This document shows, one piece after another, positions 36,146-46,920 of a stretch of 64,000 bases of DNA. This DNA is from Welwitschia mirabilis. Lineage: Eukaryota; Gnetophyta; Gnetopsida; Welwitschiales. The stretch is from positions 74,828,181 to 74,892,180 of the forward strand of contig JBOZIK010000001.1 in assembly GCA_051453625.1 (NCBI GenBank), read 5' to 3'. Below the pieces are notes generated by a model that did not search any database, was not told the origin of the DNA, and worked only from the letters and a program-made list of their open reading frames with translations. A program made the position numbers and the translations under genes. Each line of letters opens with the position of its first letter. Position 1 is the first letter of the stretch.

Positions 36146-38264
36146 AACTATTCCTTACCTCATATCTTCTTATGAAAGGACCTTGAACCTTTCATTGTAT
36201 TCACCTTTGACTTTGGGAGAAATTAAAGCACTTTGATTAACTTATAATGGATTTTTAAGTGACTCTTTGGGGGAGTGATCTAGTTCTTAATGATTATCTA
36301 AGAAGTTAATCTTTTTATTCTTTTGTTATTGTAAGATTATTCCTATTTTGCAATATAGAAGTTGTTTTATTTGCTTTCTAGTCATGAAAAATGTCATAAG
36401 TAAAATTCCTAAGTGATTGCTTTTACTATCAAGTTTATTTTATTTGTGTGAATTCATTTTTATTACTTGATCTTTTAGTGTCATGGATCTTGAGTACTCT
36501 ATAATTTATTACTTTCTATTATTTCTTTAAGGTTAAAGTGTTAAGTAAATTTACCAATTATCATATTAAGGATGAGATTATGCCTTATGAATTAATCCAA
36601 ATGCACTTACTAGTTTAAACTATTTTATATGAAAGGCGATTATATAACATCAGACTGAAGGAAGATTTAAGGATGAACCCACATATCTTAGAGTTAGTTT
36701 TCTTTTCTTCTCTCTAGAATGAAGTTTAAACTCTAAAAATTATTTCATCACTTCTCCTATTTTCATTTCTTTTTAAAATTTGCTTTAAAGTAAAGTGTTG
36801 TAAAATGGAGATAGTACCTAATGTTATCCCTAATGAATAATGATAGATAAATGAAAACTTAGTTTAAATCTAGATATTATACTATAGTTAATAGATTTTA
36901 GAATCATTTTCAAGGATAACAAGATGGTATCATATCAAAGGAGTAGTAGTTTTTTATTTTTTTACATGTTTATACATAGTTTTATTCTATTAATGGTGGG
37001 TACTAGTCCTTCTTTTAGTGATAATCAAACTAGTTATTTTTCTTTTGCTTTGTGTGTTTCTTTTTATTCTTTATAGTGGTTGAATTGGTTCTTTCTAGTG
37101 TAATCCAAACTGGTTTATTTTTCTTTCTATTATGTACTTTCTATTTATTGATACTCATCCTTTTAGTGTAATCAAAACTAGTCCATTTTTTAAAAGGTTA
37201 TTTTTAATTTTCTAACTTATTTTCTAGAAGTCTAACATTTTTTTAAGTTGATATTAGACCTTTAAAAAGAATTTCAAACTTTTTAAACATTGCATTAAAT
37301 ATATTTCTTAGTTTTATTACATTTTTATGTTTTTCTATAATTCTTTATTTTTCTTTTTGTGATTTCATTTTATTCATGATTACAAAATTTAGAAATATTC
37401 TTTAATTTGTTATGTTAGACTTCATTTTATTCATTATGTGAAAACTAAATGTATTTTTGTAATTTGCTTGATGCCACTACCTTTCCTCATTGGCACCATC
37501 GACATTCTAGGCTCAAACATTTTGTTCTCTTTAAAAACTCTTTCTTGTAATCTCTGAGACTATCTTGTAATCTCTGAGACTATCTTAACTTAAATAATTT
37601 CCTCTATTTATTGTTTGAAATCTTCTTATAATAATCCAACCTTATTTCTTGGTTAACCCAAAATAATATGTTCTGCTTTACTAATCATGAAAGAATGAGA
37701 GAACTTAGAAATGAAAATCAAGCTTGAGATAACATTTAAGAATAAACTTAATAGCATAAAATAATCAAAATAATTAGATTAGCTCATCATAACATAATTT
37801 AAATGATCTACTTAGTCCCTCTAATAGAGCCTTATCACAGCAAGAAATGCTTAACATATTAATAATATATTACTTTACCCAAAAATTAGCCAAACTGCAA
37901 GCTTCCCTCACCTTGCTAGCAATTAACCTAGGTAAACCATTTACAGTTACCTCTAATTAAAAATCCTAGGAAGACCCTCTCGCATAATTCTATCACCTGT
38001 TAACTAAAGAATAGATTTTGAAATTTATACCATCCAAATTTTATAATATTTCCATGGCCTTGAATCTAAAGATTCATATCTATACCTTAAGGAATTCAAG
38101 AGCATCTTATTAACTATACCTTTATAGCCAAATACTCATGATGCACTTAAATCTACTTTATTTCTCTTTTCCCTAAAAGAGAAGGAAAAATCTAGGTTAT
38201 ACATCTTGAAATCCTTTTCCATTACAAATTAGAAAAACTTGAGGAAAGTCTTCATCTCTAAGTT
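36146..38264. repeat. Assembly overlap G: repeats 33880-36045 across a 100-N gap
   Basis: The right contig restarts near 'TCTTATGAAAGGACCTTGAA' (matching about 33900). It is collinear to 'GAGGAAAGTCTTCATCTCTA' (38233-38252), where the left contig stopped at 36045. Haplotype-like differences include a local 21-base duplication ('TCTTGTAATCTCTGAGACTA') near 37543-37583. Confidence 0.87.
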
Positions 38265-38720
38265 TAGTCTTAACCATCAAACAAGTTCTCCTAGAAAATA
38301 AATCATGAATTTTCAATAAAAGGATTATGAAAACTTCTCTCAAACTTTCGAAAGATACAAAGATCTATTATTAAAATTCTTCCAATATGGCTTTGAACTA
38401 GGTAGGAAAATAAATTTCTTCTATGATAGGTTGTCCATAAATAATTGTCAACTATGAAAATGACAAGCTAAGGTAAATTTATAAGCATCCCCCTAGATAA
38501 GATTTGGAAGTACTTAGAGAGTGTAGCTAAGAGCTAGAAAAATTAGAAGAGGCCTATGGAATCTTCAATATCACATCATTTGATTAGGTTAAAAAGTACC
38601 TTTAGGATCCACAAAAACTTTGAGGTAAGTAATAAAATAGATGGGTTAGCATAAAAAATAGAATCCTTAATCACTTTACCTTTACCTCCATCCATGGTCA
38701 TTAAACCCTGATGCTTAATT
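37960..38720 (-). other. Unassigned minus-strand coding-like text
   Basis: Reading the minus strand, long stretches are free of stops or broken only by TAG. Examples are 'FREKRNKVDL', 'YRYESLDSRPWKYYKIWM' and, upstream, 'MDGGKGKVIKDSIFYANPS'. The text looks like a decayed protein gene and not random DNA, and it is kept in the overlapping copy (35700-36045). I could not assign it. A LINE ORF1 or captured gene fragment is possible. Confidence 0.35.
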
Positions 38721-39850
38721 TGCCACATTGACACCCATGAAACTTATAAATGCCCTTCTATTGCTTTATTTCAAAACATAATTAAGGGACAAGTAAATAT
38801 GATAGGATAACAATGGTAAAACCCCAAGAATGGCCTATAATTGAAGACATATAACCTCACATGAAGGGATCACATAATTTTTTTTAAAACTAATACAATA
38901 AAATTAATGAACTAAAAAACCCATCTTTTTCATATTCATCCCAATCATTTCAAATCAACTATGAAAAACCATCATGAAGGATACCCTTAAAGAGTTCATG
39001 AATCCTTAAATACAAAAAAATAAGAAACAAGAAAAATAAATCAAAGGCTTGAACAAAACACAAACCAACTTCAATAAATCACCACTCACATTCATTTAGT
39101 AATAAATAAAAGAGAAATAAGAAAAATCCCCATGAGTGCCTAACCTAATCATATGGGAGTTATATTTATTAAATAATAGCCAAATCATTAAGAATAAATA
39201 AAATCAATTCACCTTAGAAGTGGCATAGAGATTAACCAAGGATTAACATAGAGTACATCTCAAGACAAGAGCAAAGTAAAGAAAAAATACAACTCCTTAT
39301 CAAAAAAATTTATCTTTTTCTTAATCCATGCATAAAGAAAATGTAATAGAGTTAGAAAAATAATTACCTACATATAAAGAGCCTTTATATTTTTCCCAAC
39401 ATCTTAGAAAGGAGAACATTGAGAAGCAACAACTTGATGCCTTAAACATTTTTAAGGAAGTTAAAATTAAGACACCTCTCTTAAAAGTAATTAAAAATAT
39501 TCCTGCTTATACAAAATTCCTTAAAGATATGTGAATCATAAAAAGATGCATGAATGTTAAAATAAGTCTTTCTTAGCCTAATAAACAAGTGTGATCATTC
39601 AAAACAAAATTTTGCCTAAGTACAAAGNNNNNNNNNNNNNNNNNNNNNNNNNNNNNNNNNNNNNNNNNNNNNNNNNNNNNNNNNNNNNNNNNNNNNNNNN
39701 NNNNNNNNNNNNNNNNNNNNNNNNNNNTGAATGTTAAAATAAGTCTTTCTTAGCCTAATAAACAAGTGTGATCATTCAAAACAAAATTTTGCCTAAGTAC
39801 AAAGATCTAGGTTGTCCCATACTCAGTATTATAATTAGAAATTAAAATAT
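38721..39850. other. Unassigned A-rich sequence with a 77-bp gap overlap
   Basis: No domain is recognised. The interval contains the 100-N gap 39628-39727, flanked by an exact 77-base overlap (39551-39627 equals 39728-39804). Confidence 0.5.
39728..39804. repeat. Assembly overlap H: exact 77-bp repeat of 39551-39627
   Basis: The last 77 bases before the gap are identical to the first 77 after it. An identical overlap of this length ending exactly at the gap is what unmerged k-mer-overlapping contigs produce. Confidence 0.93.
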
Positions 39851-39854
39851 TAAT

Positions 39855-40560
39855 TAAGCTTTATTAGATTTAGAAGCAAGTGTTAGCATTTTATGTCATG
39901 TAATTTACAAAGAACTTAACTTTGATGATCTTAAATACATTAAAATCCAGATGCAGTTCACAAATAATTCTATAAAGTCATCCTTAGAAATATTTGAGGA
40001 AGTAATATTTCAAGTTAATAATTGCTATTTCCTAGCTGATTTCATAGTATTAGGGATGGATATTACAAAATAATAATAAATTTCTATCATCTTAGAAAGA
40101 CAGTTCATTATAACTTATAATGCTTTAATCAATTATAGAAATAGTCAAATGAAAATATCAACTGACAACATGACCCTAAACTTAAAGACTTTTAATATAA
40201 TGAAATTACTGGGAAATCTTAAAGAGCCTAATTGGATTAATAAAACTTAAAACTTTGAATGTTATCCTTTTAAGCCAAATAATTCTATTACTTTACTACC
40301 ATTTAATTATTGCTTTTCTAACTCTTAACTTAATAACTATAAAACTATTAAGTCTTCTGTAATAAGTAATCCTAAAAAATAGATTTTACCTAAAGATGAT
40401 TTTCTCATGAGCACTCCATGATATCATTATTACTCATCTTACCACCATTTTGAACCTTGTCATTCATTAAATCCATTTTCAAATTACTTCATAAAATCCA
40501 TAAGTCATCCACTCAAACCATCAACTTATGAGGTTACGAGGCTTACTGATTTATGTTAAA
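39855..40560 (+). pseudogene. Gypsy F aspartic protease and start of the pre-RT linker
   Basis: From 39861 the frame reads 'LLDLEASVSILCHVIYKELNFDDL', matching the plant gypsy protease start 'xxDLGASVxxxPxxxxKxLxLxxL'. The catalytic Gly is Glu here (GGA to GAA). It continues with a 'LADFIVLGMDI' stretch (usual ADFxVLDME) and an 'ISIILERQF' block (usual ILGRPF). The frame is clear to about 40190. Towards 40510-40550 'HPLKPSTYE' suggests the linker before RT, after which the element is lost. Athila/Tat style. It has few stops for this window and may be younger. Confidence 0.82.
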
Positions 40561-41580
40561 CGCCCTTAAAATAAAAATTAATAATAAACGATTATGTATC
40601 ACTTAAGTAATAATTAAAATCAACTTTCATTATGGGGATTTAAGGAAAACAAATCTTATTTTTAGTACATTAATTATAAATGCATTTACTTAAGGTATTT
40701 AGTTTTAATAAAATTGGTTAAAAAGATGGGATCTACCTTTACATATTGATGATGATTAATTTTGATGTAAACTTTACTTATTAATAAAAGGTTTTCATTT
40801 TTAAAATTATTTATTTTTAGATAGTAATAAATGTTTTTCTTTATAAATGTACTCACTAATTAATAAGTTAGTTATTTAGTATATTAGTAGATTAATATAA
40901 ATATATTTTATTATTGAGTTATAAATCTAAAATAGCATTTATCATAAAGATGAAAGAGATAATTAAGATGGCAAAAAAAGTAGTAATAACTTAACTATAA
41001 ACCTATTCCTAAGAAGCAAAGAAAGAAAATAGAAAAATAGATAGGTGTATAGAACAGGAATCACCATCAAATATGGTGGTCCTTTTGGCCAAAATCTCTT
41101 AGAATAGACTTAATAAGAGTTTTAGAAGGGGCGCTTCAACTATTCTCTAAAGGGCATAGCACATATACTATAAAGTATTACTTGGAAAGAAAAATTGGTA
41201 TTTTAATATCAAGCTAAAAAGCATATTTTGAGTATTATTTTGTGCATGTTCTATTACTTAAAAGATTAACATTATTTTTGGTTACTCTTATTTATGCAGC
41301 TAAACATAAACCAAGATAATTAACAATAATTAGAAATAAGTATTTAGTATCGCATCTAATTTCTATACTGTTTTACTACTTTCTTCATTTTCTGCTATTG
41401 TAGTATATGTACATAACAACTTAGCAGTAATACATTGATGTGTCTAGTTCAAGTAACCTCAACATGATATTATCATGATGATGTATTTAGAAATAAATGG
41501 TTAAATATCAATCAGGATAGTTTTACAATTTTCTAGCATTATTTTCTATTATTTTTTACTATTTTCCACATTTATTTCAC
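40561..41580. other. Unassigned AT-rich sequence, possible LTR end of gypsy G
   Basis: No coding signal. The part just left of the primer-site-like motif at 41601 is expected to be the 5' LTR of gypsy G, but its start was not identified. Confidence 0.35.
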
Positions 41581-41600
41581 CACATAAGCATCCATCATTT

Positions 41601-41619
41601 TGGTGCTATAATGAGGATC
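41601..41619 (+). other. Primer-binding-site-like motif of gypsy G
   Basis: TGGTGCTATAATGAGGATC resembles the TGGCGCCGTTGCCGGGGA primer site common in plant Athila/Tat elements and usually assigned to tRNA-Asp. Most differences are C-to-T or G-to-A. It stands just ahead of the gag frame. It is repeated at 41778-41796 because of the assembly overlap. Confidence 0.45.
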
Positions 41620-41758
41620 ACTCTAAAATTAACTAGTATAGATGATAAAAGCTATGATNNNNNNNNNNNNNNNNNNNNNNNNNNNNNNNNNNNNNNNNNN
41701 NNNNNNNNNNNNNNNNNNNNNNNNNNNNNNNNNNNNNNNNNNNNNNNNNNNNNNNNNN

Positions 41759-41835
41759 ACATAAGCATCCATCATTTTGGTGCTATAATGAGGATCACTC
41801 TAAAATTAACTAGTATAGATGATAAAAGCTATGAT
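41759..41835. repeat. Assembly overlap I: exact 77-bp repeat of 41582-41658
   Basis: Second exact 77-base overlap flanking a 100-N gap (41659-41758). It contains the primer-site-like motif, so that motif is not really duplicated. Confidence 0.93.
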
Positions 41836-41839
41836 CCAA

Positions 41840-42980
41840 TTAGATAGCCAAATAAAATGGAAGAATGAAAAATGTAGGTATGTCAAGGACCCTCATGTAT
41901 ATGTCCTAGATACATAGACTAGAGATAAAGTTAAAATAGAAGTGGAAGAGGATGATTTCATGAAGGATGAAGTCACCGTTAGAAAGATGGTAAAGGAACA
42001 TATATTTCTTAAATTAATGAATAAATTTCAGTAATAATTACATACCATTCTTACATTAGCTCACTTATAAGGAGAATTGTCTTAAATAGTTTAGGTGAAA
42101 AGGCCTAAAAATAAAGTTGTAATAGGATGCTATTCAAAATATGATGAAGATTCCATGCTTTTAAATCATAATACCCATTAGATAAAAGATTTAAATACCA
42201 TTAATCCTATAGCCTTACAATAACCAAACAAAGTAAGAAATAAATATTACATTAATACTCACTTTTAGGGTTGAGAAACTGGAGTAACCCCTACTACATC
42301 TAAGCATGTTTGATGCTTTTAGTAAAGTTGATTATCTTGAGTTAGAATTTAAATTTCTAATATAATTTCCTTTTTTTCTAAAAGAATACAATTAACTATG
42401 ATATTATAGGAATTCTAATCATTCCTTTTGCTCATGGGACATACTTAAAAATTCTTTCCTAGCCAAATTTTAACACATGAGGATGATTAAATATTTAAAT
42501 GAATAAATTTTAAATATTAAACAAATAGATAATGAAAGATTTGATGAATTTATGAATAGGTACAATATATTGTTAGCTAAATGTTCTAACCATGGAATTA
42601 CATATAAGAAATAAGTTAAAGATTTAGTTAGAGGATTACAAAGTTAAATTTTAAAGTAATTAGACTTGTTATGTAGAGAAAGCATTAAGACAAAGAATGT
42701 TTAAGAAGTAGGAGAAGCCATTACTTAGTTCTATGACATGAGCCAAGGATGAGGATAGAAAATTAAAAGAAGGAATAAGTAAATGAAGTATTCATCCTAA
42801 AAGTAAATCGTAGTGTGTATAGTTCAAAAAATATTAGTCTTATAGAAGAAGTAGCTAAAAAGATAACTAATAGCATGGTAGAAAAATTTAATTGGCTGGT
42901 TGTATAATACTTCAAGAAGAAAAAAGAAGTTATATGTAAACATTATTGGGAAGATAGTTATAAAGGAATAAATTGTCCTT
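41840..42980 (+). pseudogene. Gypsy G gag (capsid region and zinc knuckle)
   Basis: The region 42520-42750 reads 'IDNERFDEFMNRYNILLAKC' then 'SNHGITYKKQVKDLVRGL', a good match to the Retrotrans_gag domain ('ESxxExWERFKxLLxxCPHHGIxxxxxVxxFYxGL'). The zinc knuckle at 42935-42976 keeps C-x2-C-x4-H-x4-C spacing, but the second Cys and the His are both Tyr (TGT to TAT and CAT to TAT). An acidic, Lys-rich N-terminal part starts near 41840. Stops are scattered. Gag would form the virus-like particle that packages element RNA. Confidence 0.82.
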
Positions 42981-44424
42981 AGATGTAGGAATTTATTTAA
43001 TGACTAGATATTAATAAATTAGATTTAAATTAAAAAAACCAAACCTTAAACTAGAAAGAAACCATATTCTTATCAAAGTAGAAAATAGAAAGGTAAAATA
43101 GAAAGGTCCATACAAAAGTATGTTAATTCAAAAAGGTAAGAAAAATATGATTATTATAGGAATTGGAAAAGTAAGATCTCAAAGACATGCGAGAAAAATT
43201 CAAAATAGACAAAAAATAAGGATAAATTCCTACTTAATCTTAACCAAACCTTATAGAAGCAACAAGAAACATAATATCTACTAGATCTAGGAAATAAAAA
43301 GTGCATATGAACCATAGATATAAAGAACCCTTGAGATAATAAAGAGAAAGATACTAAGAGAAAAATAGTAGATAATACCTCAATAGATCCTTTACCTTTT
43401 TCAATGATGAGTAAACAAATAGAACATCCAAAAATTAAAAATATATAAAATATTTAAAAAGAGTTTTAGAAAACATGAAAATATCATTATCTCTTTTATT
43501 GTTATTAAAAGACATACCTTTGTACTAGAAACAAATTAAGAGAATTTGTTTTTAATAGAAGAGTAAAAGGAAAAGTAAGAAGAAAAAATAAATTGAAATG
43601 GTAAGGAAGGATCAAATTTCTTAGGCTTCCACAAAAGTTCTTCATAGTAAACAAAATGAAAAGTATAGCAACCATGGAACATCTATGATAGATATAAAAA
43701 TTAATGGAAAACTCAAAGTAGAACAATTTGTAGATTTAGGAGTGAATATCAATATTATGGCCTATCAAATTTATGAAGAATTAAGAAAGCCAAAACTAAC
43801 ATCTTACTAAGAAAAAGTGTATAGATGGCTTAGCAGTAATACTAGAAGAAGTTCTAAAGGATATATCTATTTATTAAACTCTTAGGTTTTATTTACTTAA
43901 TAAATTCATTTGGTTGAATACTTAATGAGATGCCAATGCAGTATGTTTGAAAAGACTTTGGATGGCTACTAAAAATAATACTATTTATTCTAAAATAAGG
44001 GTAATGGAGATCAGTCTAGAATATCTTAAAAATAAGATTAAATTTTCTAAAACCAATGTAATTTTAACATAGGAAATTAGTCTAATATTAAATAAATAAA
44101 ATAAATACAAGTATAAAGAGGAATATTTAACATCTTAAGAAATAGAAAAGCCTTCATGTAAGGAAGGGTTAGAGTATATCAAAGTACCTATGAATAGATC
44201 TTTAATCATAAATAGTTATCTATTTCATTATTAAAACAAACTTTATAGGATGTTGATAAAACCGAAGGGATATTTGCTTGAGATCATATAGATATTATAG
44301 GACTAAATCCAAAAATACATTAAATAGAATTTATTAAGGTATCTCTATCAAACCAACTAGGAAACCAAAAAGAAGATGTAACCTGCATATATAAGAGATA
44401 GTTAAATAAAAAAATTTTCAAACT
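42981..44424 (+). pseudogene. Gypsy G protease and linker
   Basis: After a Lys-rich tail, the protease start reads 'FVDLGVNINIMAYQIYEELRKPKL' from 43727, with the presumed catalytic Asp at 43733-43735. The flap and 'ILGRPFL' end are not clear. 'EKTLDGY/WMATKN' near 43950 sits where the family has the block after the LGRP motif. Between 44050 and 44420 the linker to RT is full of stops. An antisense open frame here (43726-43505) is only a shadow of this gene. Confidence 0.65.
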
Positions 44425-44700
44425 CTTAGATGTCGAATTCGTTTACCCTGTATATGATTTATAATGAGTTATTCCTATCACTATTGTACCAAAGAAAGGA
44501 ATAAAAAGGAGAGTATGTATAGACTTTTGAATGTTAACTGATGCAACTTATAAGGATTATTTTTCTATTTCATTTATAGGTCAAGTTTTAGAAGGAGTAT
44601 CTTGATATTAATACCATAGTTTTTTGGATGAATATAGTGGTTATAACTAGGTTGTCATAGATTTAGAGGACTAAGTAAAAAAACTTTCACTTATCATTGG
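44425..44700 (+). pseudogene. Gypsy G reverse transcriptase, N-terminal part only
   Basis: The frame runs 'EFVYPVYDL**VIPITIVPKKGIKRRVCIDF', 'MLTDATYKDYFSISFIGQVLEGV' and 'SFLDEYSGYN*VVIDLED', the first half of a gypsy RT in the correct order with few losses. It stops near 44700, before the F-x-D-D block, so the rest of pol has been deleted or displaced. The gag-protease-RT order shows one continuous element on the + strand. Confidence 0.88.
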
Positions 44701-45944
44701 GCTACTTATTTTGTAATTTATTTTATTAACATTAGTATCACTTAAGATCTCCAAATGTAAAAAAACCATCAAAAAGATGAAATCTAATTTCATATTATGT
44801 TTCATGTTTTAAAAGCATTTTATAGAGATAAGGGTTTTCTTGATTAGGCTAATGTATCAATGATACCTTTTATGTGTATAAAAAATAATTAAATATACTA
44901 AGGAGTACTCAAAAAAAAAAAAAAGATATCCCCTCTCTAAAATGCATATTGTATTCATTAATTAAAATTGCACTTACGTAATTACATTAGAACTATAGAC
45001 ATTCATTATTAATTTAGTTCTAATGATTTATTTTATAACATGTTCCCTTGTTTGAAGGTTATAAATGCTCACTAGCAATACAACACTAACTTCTTTATGA
45101 AAAAATGTCCTTAATTATATTGAAATAGGATGTCATAATATTGAATTCTTGATTTAATCTAAATGCTTAAAATAAATAATGTATGTGATTATGAAAAAGG
45201 TAAAAATGAAAAGAAAGGATTTAACTAATTTTTGAATTGGTATAAAAGATGTATTATTTGTTTTGTATTGTAACCCATTTAAATTTAGAATAAAATTTAT
45301 GAAATTTCTAAATAAATGTGGCCATTAACTTAAGTATTCTATCTTTTGAATTTATGATTGATGGCTTTTTTATTATGATTTGTATTTTGTTTTTATAAAT
45401 TACATTTTAGACATGGTATTCTATAGGGAAAACCACACTAAAGAAACACCACTATGCTGCTTTTGTAATGACTTATTAGTTTATCCTTTAATATGTATAA
45501 ATAACTCATATTAACCACTGGTTAGCCTAGATGATTTATCTATCATTCATTCTTAAATCTATAAAAGAAATTACTTTTCCTTATCTTTTCACTACACTTT
45601 TAAGATGAACAACCTTATCATACCCTAACTAATCTTGATTATACCACACAACTACTTTTTCTTTGTTTTATTGGCATCACCATTTATCATCCTTTTCTTG
45701 TTGAGTTCCATGTCTTATGTTTTAACTCAGTTATCTCTTATATTATTCTTAACTCTACAAACTCAAGGTACCCCATATGTTTCTTATATTTATATTTTTC
45801 TTTATAATAGTTTATAAAAGAATTCTTTACAAATATTATTTTTGCTTCATTTTTTAAAATTTTCTCTCATGTTTCTTTCCTTTATCTTTACAATTGCTTT
45901 CTATTTTCCTATTTTCTTTTCTTTCTTGCTAGTTTCTCTAGAAA
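44701..45944. other. Unassigned sequence with a short poly-A run
   Basis: An A run of 14 at about 44910-44923 is followed by pyrimidine-rich text. Without target-site duplication or coding sequence upstream I cannot call it a LINE or processed-copy tail. An open frame at 45635-45817 is hydrophobic low-complexity text and not credible. Confidence 0.4.
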
Positions 45945-46920
45945 GATGACTGGAAAATAAGGTTCCTTTATTGAAGAGGATCATTTATCTCCTTTTTCAA
46001 TATATTTACTCATTAATACCTCATCAAAATTAAAACTAGAGTTAGAACTACTTGGTAAAGAAAGCTAATGCATTTTATTATTAAAAGTAAGTGCTTTAAT
46101 TCTAAAAAAATACAACATTTGATGATGAAGATCCTTAGGAAATTCATTCAGATATTTAATACACTTTATTTACCATTATATTAGTTAATTTTAATGTAAT
46201 ATTAGGGGTAGAAAATTTTAACCATCTCCATTTTTCTTTAATAAAAACTTTAAAATATTATTATTATGTCTTAGATGTAGAGTTTTTTCCCAATAGAGGT
46301 GATGCCTTCCATGTAAGCTTTATATAAAAACTAACTTTTCTTATTTAATTTTATCATTTATAATATGTTACCTACATCACATGTCACAAATGCTTATAGT
46401 AGCCATTTAGACCTTAGTAGGATAACTTTGGATAATAACTCCTTTGATATTATTACATATTTGTTTAAAACTATTATTAACCACATGGGTCATAAGAGCA
46501 ATCTTCTATTACCTTGCCTTGTCTTAGATATTATTTATTGTAACCTTCCATTGACTTGTCATATCTTAAATATTATTTAAAACCCCCTCTACCAACCTTT
46601 AGATTGTAAAGTTTGGGAAAACGCATACATAGATATCATTACCCCTGAAATGATTTTTCAAATTTAAAGTATCATAATACTAATTAGATCCTAGGATAGT
46701 AACAAGAATAACAAGAAGAATAGTAAGAATAATATTAGCTACTAGATGAAGAAATTCATCATTATTTATCTCTTATCTATTTCATTTATTCATGTATAAC
46801 TCCATATGTACCTTCAACAATTCATCAAGAGGATAAGAAACCTATTGGAGAATCCTTTTATCTCTTTCTTCTCCTTCTTCTCCATCTTCTCATTCATCTT
46901 CTTCTTCATCTAGTAAAACA
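45945..46920 (+). pseudogene. Transposon-protein-like ORF remnant (Athila-type extra ORF)
   Basis: The segment 46365-46580 contains 'ITLDNNSFDIITYLFKTIINHM' then 'LLLPCLVLDII'. This resembles the 'INLPxxILxHM ... LPYGxLLTxIF' region of the plant transposon-protein family. Upstream text from about 45945 ('MTGK', then acidic segments) fits an N-terminal half in several frames. A Ser/Phe-coding CTT/TCT-rich tail ends at 46918. It would fit as the extra ORF of gypsy G, whose pol is truncated at 44700. The family match is moderate and the function is unknown. Confidence 0.42.

Noticed and set aside
44910-44923. Poly-A run as a LINE or processed-pseudogene tail
   Set aside because: No coding remnant directly upstream and no target-site duplication recognised. 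A-runs are expected in such AT-rich DNA.
45635-45817. Hydrophobic 60-codon open frame, possible small membrane protein
   Set aside because: Low-complexity T-rich DNA gives Phe/Leu/Ile runs by chance. No homology or context supports it.
46862-46918. CTT/TCT-rich stretch as an independent microsatellite
   Set aside because: It is interrupted and continues the Ser/Phe-coding tail of the transposon-protein-like ORF. The clean microsatellite is at 51948-51987.
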